Below are positions 35,379-46,268 of a DNA stretch of 64,000 nucleotides, one piece after another. Below the pieces are notes generated by a model. The model did not search any database. It was not told where the DNA came from and saw only the letters and a list, made by a program, of their open reading frames with translations. The position numbers and the translations under genes were made by a program. Origin of the DNA: Quercus robur (Eukaryota > Streptophyta > Magnoliopsida > Fagales > Fagaceae); assembly GCF_932294415.1 (NCBI RefSeq), contig NC_065541.1, positions 53,236,290 through 53,300,289 on the forward strand, given 5' to 3'. The stretch's first letter is position 1; every line of letters begins with the position of its first letter.

Positions 35379-36222
35379 GAGGCTGTTTAGATCATCAATT
35401 TCCATAACTCATAACTTTGTTTCCATAACTCGTAACTCAAAAATGGTGGAACCAATAGTCGAGAAGTCCGTTTGACACCATATAACTCTGTTTCTAGTTT
35501 TTTGTTTCCATCACTCAATTCTTTAGTTTTTGAGTTTCGAGTTATGAAAACTAAGAACACATTTTAGCTGTTTTCAGTTTCCATAACTCTGTTTTTAATG
35601 GCATTTTTGTAATTAAACACACATAGAAGGATCCACTATCAGGGTCAGCCGCAACTTTTGACCATTTTTTTTTCTTTCTTCTTTCACTAGTCTCCGTTAG
35701 CTGGGTTCTTTCTTTCTTTCTTTCTTTTCTTCTTCTTTCACTGGTCTCCATTGGCTAGGTTTTTTTTTTTTTTTTTTTTTTTTTGTTCTTTCACTGGGTT
35801 CTTTTTTTGGTTGGGTTTCTTTTGTTCTTCATCGGGTTTCTGGATTCAGTTCTTTCTTTCTTTTTCTTTTTTTCCCCTTCTTCTTTCACTGGGTTTGGGT
35901 TTCTGGGTTTCTTTTCTTTTCTTTTTTAATTCCTTCACTGGGTTCTTTTTTTGGCTGGGTTTCTTTTGTTCTTCATCAGGTTTCTGGGTTTAGTTCTTTC
36001 TTTCTTTCTTTTTTTTTTCTTTTTTTTACTGGGTTCTGTGAGTTTGGGTACTGGAAAAAAAAATACACTGAGTGACAGATATGGGGCCCACAAACAGTGT
36101 AAAAAATATTGAATGATGGCAAGTGAATGATGGTGCCAAACAGGTAGAGTATTTTAAAGTGATGAGTGATGAGTGATAAGTGTCGGAAATTGAGTGATGA
36201 AAAAAAAGATCCAAACAAGGCC
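35379..36222. mobile_element. PIF/Harbinger-like non-autonomous element, 844 bp
   Basis: TTA at 35376-35378 and 36223-36225. Ends read inward GAGGCTGTTTAGATC and GGCCTTGTTTGGATC, the common plant Harbinger end form. The interior is a pyrimidine-rich block (35660-36030) with a 144-bp partial tandem repeat of TCACTGGGTTCTTTTTTTGG (35791 and 35935) followed by CTGGGTTTCTTTTGTTCTTC. No transposase frame. Confidence 0.7.
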
Positions 36223-36485
36223 TTAATTTCTCTCTTAATAGTCTAGTTTTATGGTTCATTCAAAGAGATATGGACATTAGTAGTTTTTGGCACCAGTCTA
36301 TGTTAATGTTATGGACCCATCGGTAAAGTTTGAAAGTGAAATACAATAAATTTTCTTACGCATTTAATTTGAAGAGGATGTAATTTTGATTAGAGAGAAA
36401 AATAATGAGCTGGATTTTTTAATATATAATATACCAATGTTGCCAAGCAAAAATAGACGAAAGCATCACAATCAAAAGTCTCATC

Positions 36486-36509
36486 TCTCTCCAAAAAAAA
36501 AAAAAAAAA
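36486..36509 (+). mobile_element. Ultra-short poly(A) insert, CTCTC type
   Basis: TCTCTCC(A)17 between copies of AAAAGTCTCATC (36474-36485 and 36510-36521), perfect 12 bp. Confidence 0.8.
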
Positions 36510-36620
36510 AAAAGTCTCATCATGAACTCATGTATAGTTTTTTTTTTTTAAATTTTATGTTAGTATATTTTCTATGTGATTAGAGTATGTTTATTAACTT
36601 TATTTTATTTTAAAATGTTA

Positions 36621-36933
36621 CGCTCCGTTTGTTTCAATGGAAAATATTGTGTAAAGATAGTTTTTTGTGTTTTCAAGTGTTTGGTAACATTAGAAAAAAT
36701 GAGTCAAAGGAAAACTATCTTTGGTCAACAAAAAAAATATGGCTTATTTTTATAGATTGTTTTCCACTAATTTTTCATGAAAAATAATTCTATCTTATGG
36801 TAAGCTAAATAAGAGAAGTTAAAAAAATTGTTTTTCAACTCATTTAAGATTACTACCAAACATAGGAAAATGTGATAGCTAGTTTTATAGAAAACAGTTT
36901 TTTGGAAAATATTATTGTCAAAACAAACAGAGC
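36621..36933. mobile_element. TIR element of unassigned family, about 312 bp
   Basis: Ends read inward CGCTCCGTTTGTTTCAATG and AGCTCTGTTTGTTTTGACA, followed by related GGAAAATATT/AATATTTTCC words. The left flank is TTA but the right flank is not, so PIF/Harbinger assignment is only suggested by end similarity to 29530-29887. Confidence 0.5.
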
Positions 36934-37134
36934 TCAGTGTATTTTCACTGTGAGCTCATGTACAGTTTTTTAAAATTTATTTATTTATTTCAGATTTTGT
37001 AGATAGATCTTGAGTGCAGCTTTTGTGCTTTTCCATAACCATTAGTTTAGAAAAAAAAAAAAAAATCATTAAGAGAGATGAGGTTGCAGTGATTTTGAAA
37101 CTAGAATATTGAATTAAACACTCATATTTATTAT

Positions 37135-37154
37135 TATTATTTTTTTGAGAAGAG
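37135..37154 (-). mobile_element. Ultra-short poly(A) insert, CTC type
   Basis: TATTAT7GAGAAGAG between perfect copies of TCATATTTATTAT (37122-37134 and 37155-37167). In the poly(A) sense it starts CTCTTCTC. Confidence 0.7.
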
Positions 37155-37359
37155 TCATATTTATTATCTAATTATCTATTGGGGGATATTTCTTGGACCT
37201 ATTCAATAAGCTTATCTTAAAATTTTAAAGCAAGCTTATCTTAAAAATTTAAAGCAAACTCAATCTGTAGCACCAAGCGCTTTAGCGCGTGACATGGTCT
37301 TTCCTGTTGCCATTGTTTTAAAAATTGTACTAATAAATAAGAGACATCACATAAAACTT

Positions 37360-37378
37360 TTTTTTTTTTTTTGAGAAA
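37360..37378 (-). mobile_element. Ultra-short poly(A) insert, CTC type
   Basis: T13GAGAAA between perfect copies of CACATAAAACTT (37348-37359 and 37379-37390). In the poly(A) sense it starts TTTCTC. Confidence 0.8.
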
Positions 37379-37852
37379 CACATAAAACTTGAGGCTGTTG
37401 AATTGAACGAGGCAAAGTGTCGCTTAAGCTAAACTAATACATTACTCTTATTAAAACCATTGTTTCATTCTAATTGGTGCATCTAGTACGTGCAAGAATA
37501 TTCCAAAAGCCATTTCTTGATCAGGTTAATGGTTTTAAAGTTTTAACTAGTCTACTGTCTGCAACAAAGTTCTAGAACCTTTAAATCATGATAGAGATTA
37601 ATTAAACTTTCAAATATTTTCATTTGATTCAAAATCTACATAAACTGCAAATCTAACTAAAGGACTTTTTATCATTCGAACTTGACTTATCAAACTAGAT
37701 TTTAATTTGATCAATAAGTTATTAATTGTGTCTAAATATCTATATTATTGACCCTACCTCAAAAAATTTCTGACTACACGTAGGCCAATATAATGCTCAG
37801 ACCTCAGAGCTAAGAAGACCCATAAAATTATTTTATAAAGCTCGTCTCCAAA

Positions 37853-37890
<38 letters not shown>

Positions 37891-39482
37891 TAAAAAAGAG
37901 AGCTAAAAAGTAGAAAACTTTATTATATGTGCAAATTGGACAAACCGTGGAAGCTTCTCTAATTTGTTAACTTCTATAAGTTCTAGGAAACTTAGCGGAA
38001 GCCCAATTTTGCAGATCTTTCTGTAGTAGAAATAATTAAGAATGCATGTGCTGTTTGAATGGATAATATAATGATTACTATTGCTTACCGACTCACATGC
38101 TCCACAAGCTGTATCGAGTTTCATGGCCATATTTATGTGAACAAGATTTTTCTTCTTAGAAAAAAATGATATGAGTACTCAATATTATTATGATATTACC
38201 TGAAGAATCTTTATTTTGACAAGTCATAAATGATAAAACTATATATATCATGGGTGCATTATTAAATGGCTAGTCTATTTCACTATGAAAGTGTGTCTGT
38301 ATGAGTCACATGACATCTAAAGTGCTTGCTGAAGTGTGGCCTATTTGTGGTTGTGTTATATATCTACTATAGGAACTGGGTTCTAGTGCAGTTTTCTTGG
38401 ATTCAAGTACACTCCATTTTAGTTTTTAGGTTTCAAATTGCATAACACTTTTATCTAAAGATTAGCTAAGTGTTGGTTCAACATGTACATTGAGAAGATC
38501 ATTTTGCAAAATTGCAAATCAATTAATCATAACAGAAAATCTTATTATACACTCACTATTGCACACTTTGAACACGCTCTATTTTAAGATCGTGTTTTTA
38601 AAACACGATTTTAGTTCATATGACAGTATTAGTATGTATACGAGAAGTGTGTAATAAAGAATATATGATTATCATTACTCTTATTGCCATAACGTGTGAA
38701 ACCCTTTTGAAATCTTTGCATATATTATCACATGAAATGTTTATTACAAATTTGTGTGTCATAAGTTTTAGCCATAATTTAGCCTACCCTACATTATGTA
38801 CCCTTTATGTATTACATTATATTTCCTGTTGGAATGATATATAGCATGACTATAGGGAAATGGTAATCGATCAATCTGCAAGACCACCTAGGACCACTCT
38901 ATCTCTTGGTACGTAGTTGCACACATGACATGTGCAACATGCTAATTTCTTGTTTTTGTTTTTTCAAGTGGTTGAATCAATTAAACATGAGGGTGGGTTC
39001 CTAAGTACGAACAAATTATTGGATTAAATCTTACCGGTGGGAGACCAATTGAAAGAGTTCGCTTTAAGTATAAAAATGTTTATTACTACAAGTTTTGCTA
39101 AAACATGCTTACAAACATCACAATGATTATGATTTATGTCACATAAGTAAAATAATAAAATAAATTATATATTATTAATTACTTTTTTTTGTCTTATATT
39201 TAAAAATTGACATAACAATTTGGAAGATAAATGTAACATAATAAAATTTATAATATTAATAAGTAACATCACTAATTTAAGTATACTATTGCCTTTTTGT
39301 TTTCATTTTTGTTTTGGTTAGGACCGTTAAGAGAATGATTGTGAAGGCTTGAGGGTATTTCTTTATTTATTTCCTTCTGGGTTGTTGATTGAGAAAGATG
39401 TTACAAAAAGGAGAGTTGGCACTTTAGTGTTTCTAATCTCTAACTTGGATCTGAATTTTACAACTGACCCAACATGGATTTG

Positions 39483-39912
39483 AGAAAAATTACACATTAC
39501 CACCTTAAAATTATACCCTCGATTACACTTTGTAGTGTAAAACTTTTGAATGCACATTTTGCATCGTAAACTATGATTTTTGTTAAATTTTACACAACGA
39601 CATCAAGTTTGTTGTTAACTTAGATGAAAATATATGACACTACCTGAAAAAACATAATTGTCCATCTTTTTAACCCTTTAAAAACAAAAGATAAATTACA
39701 TTTCACTACTTTAAACTATATTGATTACACATTGCACTCTAAACTTTGAATTTCCATTTAAGTTAATAGCAAACTTAATGTCGGGATGTAAAGTGTAAGA
39801 AGGACCATAGTTTATGGTGTAAAATGTACATTCAAAAAATTAAGAGTGCAGAGTATAATTTGTAATTTTTTGTATAGTTTAGAGTGATAAAGTATAATTT
39901 TTCCAAAGATTT
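39483..39912. mobile_element. Inverted-repeat (MITE-like) insertion specific to unit A
   Basis: Ends read inward GAAAAATTACACATTACCAC and GGAAAAATTATACTTTATCA, with inverted similarity continuing inward. The segment is missing from the equivalent position of units B and C. The flanking duplication was not resolved. Confidence 0.5.
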
Positions 39913-41343
39913 GGTTGGAAACCCATCAATATTCTTAAATCTTAAGTACATTGAAGGGCTTTTTGCTAAATATCCATATAAAGAGATTTTTAGATTCTTT
40001 ATCAAATTACAGGGTCGTGCTGGTAGGTAGTACCAAGAAAAACGTCAAATATATCCAACTAAGGGCCCATAGTCATTGGGCCAGAAAATATTAAGAGACA
40101 ATAATAAAGAACAAGTACATTCTTGACCCAACAAATAGAACATCTAATTATTATTATTTATAAGCAATGGCAACGCATATATACTCTCAAAGATACAAAG
40201 ATGATAAGTTGACAAGAGTCATGATCTGGGGCTATTCGCAATGTCTGCAACTTCATCAACTGTACTTGGCAAAGAATAATACAAGAAGCTTGCCTCATTA
40301 AAAAAATACTTCAAACCAAAATTAACTAAAGCTTATGTTGCAACCTCTTTTCTGAGCAGATTATACGTTTAAGGTTCTAAGCCCAATACCCATAGTCAAC
40401 CACTATCATGTTACCACTTAAATTAATATTTAATCTTCTAACTTATGGCCCAACCCATAGACAATTTTATGAGTGGTAGACTTGGTGGCCATCTCCTCTG
40501 ACTTTTCAAGAAAGCATCTTTCCCTTTGTAGCTAAAACCAAGTGTTAACCTTCACCTGGATAATTTCTCAACAAGTAATAAAATTAATTCTTTCACAACC
40601 TCTTCCCAACATAAAGAGTCTATTAAATCCCTTCAAATTTACTATCAAAAGTCATGATTTGTCAAGCCGACTAAAGGCATCTCTATTCTATAGAAACCAA
40701 ATCATACCTATTATAAAAGGGAAATTAAAGGGGACCAAAAAAGAAAGGCAAAACAAAGAATGATAATCAAAGAACATCTATCTATTTTGCCTCACTCACA
40801 TTTTCCCCTTCTTATTCTCATTCACTTAACTTATGAAAATATCCCATCAAGCATGCACCCATTAAATCTCACACTATCCCATCCCAACAAATTCTTCTTT
40901 TATTTTATCATATTATTATGTACAATATTTTACTTTCTTGGAGTTTCAATGAAAACTCCTACAAACCAAGTTTATGGTCCGACTGTCTTGAATGTTTTGC
41001 GGCATATTTCATCTTAGTGAAGCAAGGCAAGCCCACTTATTGGTCTCACTATGTGGGCTTGTTTGGCCCTCTAGGCTAAGAATTTGGCTTCACTGGCTTG
41101 AATGTGCTCCTGCATACTAGACTTTTCTGACTTTAACAACTTGATTATTAATTTGCAAAAAAATTGCTCAAGAGCCTATACACTGCAAAATGTCATGTTG
41201 AATGACTCATACAATGCTGCTAACTTCTTCACTATGTTTGCCATTATTTAACGCCACCCATTACAACAAAATACCTCGGCATGTTGCTACCAAATTTATC
41301 TTAAAAAAACAAAAAAAGCTTCCCACCATTGTTGAGATATTGC

Positions 41344-41352
41344 TTTTTTTTT

Positions 41353-41384
<32 letters not shown>

Positions 41385-41418
41385 TTTTTTAAAAGCAACC
41401 CCCCCCCCCCCCCCCCCC
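41344..41418. repeat. T46 and C20 homopolymer expansions at the end of unit A
   Basis: T21-C-T25 (41344-41390) is followed after nine bases by C20 (41399-41418). Units B and C have an ATT run or T6 and only C5-C6 at the same place, so both runs expanded in A or were miscounted by the sequencer. Confidence 0.85.
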
Positions 41419-41805
41419 AACAAACTACAAAATAAGTCTTAAGCATTATTATTATTTTTGGTAGAACAAGATTTTTCTTTTTAGAAAAAACAATTATGTG
41501 GATACTCATTATTATTATGATATTACCTGAATAATCTATATTTTACAGTATTATTAGAGGCCAACAAATGGCTAGTCTGTATGAGTTTCTAGTGTGCTTA
41601 ATTGCTGAACTGTGGCCTGTGGGCTATTTGTGATTGTGTAATATATCTACCATAGGAACTGGGTTCTAGTGCAGTTTTCTTGGATTCAAGTACACTCCAT
41701 TTAATTTTTAAATATCTCATATCTACTACGATAGTCCTTCGTGTGTTTTTTATTATTATTTTGGTTTCAAATTGTATAACAATTTTATCTAAAGATTAAC
41801 GGAGT

Positions 41806-41830
41806 ATTTTTTTTTTTTTTTTTTGAGGAA
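41806..41830 (-). mobile_element. Ultra-short poly(A) insert, verified by empty paralogous site
   Basis: AT18GAGGAA between AAAGATTAACGGAGT (41791-41805) and AAAGATTAACAGAGT (41831-41845). Unit C has AAAGATTAATAGAGTGTTGG once and unit A AAAGATTAGCTAAGTGTTGG once, with no insert and no second copy. Confidence 0.9.
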
Positions 41831-43143
41831 AAAGATTAACAGAGTGTTGGTTCAACATGTAGATCAAGAAGATCATCGTGCAAAACTGAAAATTAATTAT
41901 TCACAACGTTACATCCTTGCTAATTGCTATTGCACACTTTGTACACACTTTATTTTGAGATTGTGGGTTTAAAACATGATTTTAGTCTATGTGACAATAT
42001 ATGTACGGTGAATGTGTAATAAAGAGTGTGTGACTATCATTACTCTTGTCATAACGTGTGAAACCCTTTTGGAATCTTTGCATATATTAGCACAAAAAGT
42101 GTTTATTACACACTTAATTGTAAGTAAATACACACAAGTGTGTCATAAGTTTGAATGATAGAATTAACAATAGAGAAATGGTAGTCAATCTGCAAGACCA
42201 ACCAGGACCACTTTATCTTTTAGTAGTTGCACACAATACACATGACATGTGCAACATGCTAATCTCTTTTCATATTTTTTTTTTTTTTTTTTTTTTGTTA
42301 AAGTGATTGAACTAATTAAAACATGGGCGGTTTGTCAAGTGATTTGTTTTTTCCTAAGTACGAACAAATTTTTGGATTAAATCTTACCGGTGGGAGACCA
42401 ATTGAAAGAGTTCGGTTTATGTTTTTAAGTAAGAAAATGTTTATTACTACAAGTTTGACTAAAAGACGCTTACAAACATCACAATGCTTATGATTTGTGT
42501 GTCACATTAGTAAAATAATTAATAAATTTATTTATTAATTACTTTTTTTGTCTTATATTACTTTTTTTGTCTTATATTTAAAAATTGACATGTCAACTTG
42601 CAAGATAAATGTGATAAAATTTATAATATCCATAAGTAACATCACTAATTTAATATACTTTTCCCTTTTTCTTTTATTTTTTGTATTGGTTACTGGTTAG
42701 TCTGGTTTGGTGAATGATTGTGAAGGCTTGAAGGTATATTTTTTGAAGGGCTTCCTGCTAAATTTTAGATACTTTATCAAATTACAGGGTCTTGATGGTA
42801 GTACCAAGAAAAACGTCAAATATATCCAACTATGGGCCCATAGTCATTGGACTAGAAAAGATTTTTTTTTTTTTTGAGCACATTCTTTACCCAACAAATA
42901 GAACAACCTATTATTTATAAGCAACATTAGCAACGCATATTATATACTCTCAAAGAGACAAAGATGATAAGTTGACAATAGTCATAATCTCCAGTTGGGG
43001 GGCTATTCGCAATGTCTGCAACTTCATCAATAGTACTTGGCAAAGAACAAGACAAGTAGCTCGCTTCATTAAAATAAAAACTTGAAACCAAAAAGTAACT
43101 AACGCTTATGTTGGAATCTCTTTTCTCAGTAGATTATACATTA

Positions 43144-43816
43144 GGGTGCGTTTGTTTTGGGGGAAAATGATTTCAGGAAATCCCTGAAATCATTTTCCCC
43201 CAAACCTGCGTGTTTGGCAGCAACGGAAAATGAAATTTTTTGGAAAATCATTTCCTGTTGACCAAAATTTACTCCTTTGACCCGAAAATGATTTTACACT
43301 CTCATGTTCACTTCAAATCATTTCCAGAGAGAGAGAGAGAGAGAGACTTTGCCGGTGACCACAGACCGAGCTCCAGTCGGACGATCACACCGTGCTGATC
43401 GTCGATCGCAGCACCGCGCCGCTCGTCGATCGCGCCGCTCGTCGATCGCGCCGCTCGATCTCGTCACTCGATCTCGCCTCCACCGCGCGATCTCATCTTC
43501 TCCTCCGCCATGCGATCTCAATTTGACCGGATTTGATGAATTTTTTTGCTGGGTTTTGTTTCTTTTGTGAATGAGTGTGGAATTGATTCATTATCCGCAT
43601 GTTTACAGCTGAGGAAGTGTATGGAAAATTGGGTGGCTTGGCTATGTAAAGCATTTTCTGTAAAAATGTTTGAACGAACCAAAAACCGAAATTGATTTTC
43701 CGTAAAACGATTTCCGAGACAGCCAAACATCCTGAATACATTTTCCTTTTTCAGAAATTAGCATTTCCGGAAAATATGTATTTTTCGGAAAACATTTTAC
43801 GGGAACCAAACACACC
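43144..43816. mobile_element. PIF/Harbinger-like element, 673 bp, verified by empty site
   Basis: TTA at 43141-43143 and 43817-43819. Ends read inward GGGTGCGTTTGTTTTGGGGG and GGTGTGTTTGGTTCCCGTAA. Unit C at 52491-52510 reads AGATTATACATTAAGGTTCG and unit A at 40367-40385 is similar, so the empty site is known exactly. The interior has a GA run (43325-43346), then GATCG-rich DNA with three copies of CGCGCCGCTCGTCGATCG-like text (43414-43462). No transposase. Confidence 0.9.
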
Positions 43817-44638
43817 TTAAGGTTCAAAGCTCAATACTCAAAGTCAACCACAGACAAAACACATGGCTATTTGTAATAAGCGCGCATGAGCCCTGCCTAA
43901 ATTAATATTTAATGTTCTAACTTATGGCCTAGTCTATGGACAATTTTATGAGTGGAAGATTTGGTGGTTATCTCCTTTAACTTTTCAAGAAAGCATCTTT
44001 TCCTTTGTAGTTAAAATCAAGTTTAACTTTCACCTTAATAATTTTCCCAATTAAGTTATAAAGCTACGTCTTCCACAACCCTCTCCCCAACATAAAGAGT
44101 GCTCAAATTTACTATCAAAAATTATGATTTGTCAAGTGGACTAAAGGCATCTCTATTTTGTAGAAACCAAATTGTACCTATTATAAAAGGGAAATTAAAG
44201 GGGACCAAAAAAGAAAGGCAAAACATAAATGACAATCAAAGAACATCTATCTATCTTGCCTCATTTATATTTTCCCCTTCTTATTCTCATTCATTTAACT
44301 TATGAAAACATCCCATCAAGCATGCACCCATTAGATCTCACGCTATCCCTTCCAAACAAATTCTTCTTTTATTTTATCATATTATTGTGTAAAATATTTT
44401 ACTTTCCTAGAGTTTCAATGAAAACTACTACGAACTAAGTTTATGGCCTAACTGACTTGAATGTTCTATGTCATACTTCATCTTACTAAGTTGAAAGAGG
44501 ACTTGTGAGGCAAAGCACGCTCACTTATTGATTTTACTATGTGAGTATGTGGGCTTGTGAGGCATGTTTAGGCTAAGATTGACTTCACTGACTCGAATAT
44601 GCTCCTGCGTACTAGACTTTTATGACTTTAATTATTAA

Positions 44639-45465
44639 CTAGCTAAATTTCCGCACGATGTGCAGTGCAACTTATTATTAGTTTTCTCCAATATTTCAAT
44701 AAGTTTATTAAGAATCTTGTATATTAATTGGTTGGCACCTCAATTTCCAATAAAGATATTCATGATTCAGACTCCCCAACTATTGATGTATAAAAATATT
44801 TTGAATAAATTTCCTTGTAAAAAAATTGTAATATTTAGTTATTTTATAGACAAAATAGAAATCACACTATATATATGTGTGTTCGCAAATTGAAAATTGC
44901 ATGATATAGTGATTAATAGATAAGCATGTTTCATGCCTACTAAAAAAATGCATATATCCTTCAATTATTATTTTTTGTTACATTCTTGATTATGTTTTAC
45001 TAATTTTTTCCCCTTTTTGTTGGACATTGCTTCAATTGTTGCATGATATAGTGTTTCAATTGTTTCTCATATAGATCTTAGAAAAATTATATTAAAATTT
45101 CATTATACTATAATAAAATAAATATATTTATTCTATTACGCGCGCATGCACACACACACATATATATTACGTGTGACTGAAAGGAGTTAGGAAATTTAAA
45201 AAACTAAGATTTATTTTAGTGAATTCACAAATATTTAATTTTTATGGATTTTGTATCAATTGTTGTCAATGCAACTAAACATGAATAAAAAAGTCATATT
45301 CTAAATTTATTATTATTATTCCAACTAAAAATTATCTTATATAGAGTTTATAAAAAAAAAATCATATAAATGCATTTAATATAAATAATTAATGCACAAC
45401 TATAGATAATTAATATATGCATTTACTCTATTGGCTAATTTAAAAAACTAATACTTTGATATAAA
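44639..45465 (-). mobile_element. Helitron 3' part, 5' end uncertain, in unit B
   Basis: On the minus strand it ends with hairpin CTGCACATCGTGCGG, AAATTTAG and CTAG at 44639, before a host T, as a Helitron 3' end should. The other boundary cannot be fixed: where unit B resumes, about 95 bp present in A and C are missing, so a deletion removed host DNA and probably the 5' TC end. The interior is AT-rich and noncoding. Confidence 0.6.
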
Positions 45466-45560
45466 TGACCCATCACAACAAAATACCTTGGCATGTTGCT
45501 ACCAAATTCTTCTATAATTTTTTTTTTTTTAAAAGCTTCCCACCATGGTTAAGATATTGC

Positions 45561-45591
<31 letters not shown>

Positions 45592-45825
45592 GTAAAAGCA
45601 ACCCCCCAACAAACTACAAAATTAAGTCTTAAGAATATATTTTTTTTTTTGGGTAGAACAAGATTTTTCTTTTTAGAAAAAACAATTATGTGGATACTCA
45701 TTATTATTATTATGATATTATTTGAATAATATTTATTTTACAATATTATTAAAGGCCAACAACTGGCTAGTCTGTATGAGTTTCTGGTGTGCTTGCAAAA
45801 CTGTGGCCTGTGGGCTATCTATGAT

Positions 45826-45854
45826 TGAAAGAACACAGAGGAAAACCAAAGAAA

Positions 45855-45946
<92 letters not shown>

Positions 45947-46268
45947 TCCGGTATTGAATGAATACTGAGATTGATGAATGAAAGCTTGATTACAATTAAG
46001 TTTGTTATGTACAATATATATACCATCAAGAAAGCATAGAAAAATATCTTAGAAAATATCTCACAAACTGAGACTCACTCTAACAAAACAATAACTAACT
46101 CCCACACGTGCACACTTATAAACAATTAGCCAAGCCTGATTTACATAACATAAATGACATGCGTTTTATTTACTCTTCTTAGACGACACTGGTTTTGGTG
46201 TTACTGTTGGAATTGTAGTTGCTTCATCTGTGTCATGAAGCTCTTCAATTTTACAGCTTGAGCTTTCA
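45826..46268 (-). repeat. 3' LTR of the second Copia element, with GA expansion
   Basis: 443 bp. It contains about 42 GA units (45859-45942) where the other LTR has only GAGACAGAGACAGAGACAG-like text, which accounts for the 76-bp length difference. The rest aligns with 50649-51015. Confidence 0.92.

Larger units (their letters stand above)
36934..38138. other. Intergenic, short duplications only
   Basis: No supported gene. AAGCTTATCTTAAAA, continuing into TTTAAAGCAA, is tandemly doubled at 37208-37258. A pure AT run lies at 37855-37886. On the minus strand 37900-38130 has two short hydrophobic open stretches without recognisable homology. Confidence 0.4.
38139..41461 (+). repeat. Unit A of a diverged tandem triplication
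   Basis: Starts ACAAGATTTTTCTTCTTAGA and is collinear with units B and C through many landmarks, e.g. TGACATGTGCAACATGCTAAT, CTATTCGCAATGTCTGCAAC, TTATAAAAGGGAAATTAAAG and GCATGCACCCATTA. It is the most divergent copy. It carries an extra inverted-repeat segment (39358-39945) that B and C lack. No cellular gene is evident; a short frame near 40640-40760 recurs in all three units but is too short and unconstrained to call. Confidence 0.85.
41462..45653 (+). repeat. Unit B of the triplication
   Basis: Starts TAGAACAAGATTTTTCTTTT as unit C does, and ends where C starts. B and C share features that A lacks, such as the T-run before GAGCACATTC and AATAAGNGCG before GAGCCCTGCC, so they derive from the later duplication. 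B-specific additions are an ultra-short insert (41806), a 673-bp PIF-type element (43144) and a Helitron piece (44639). A 20-bp tandem doubling of ACTTTTTTTGTCTTATATT lies at 42541-42580. Confidence 0.85.

Noticed and set aside
40542..41017. Short plus-strand frames recurring in the three units (40542, 44099, 52817)
   Set aside because: The shared peptide stretch reflects duplicated DNA; frames have different starts, ends and breaks in each unit.
45733..46029. Leu-Ser and Glu-Arg repeat frames at the GA run
   Set aside because: Simple-sequence translation inside an LTR.
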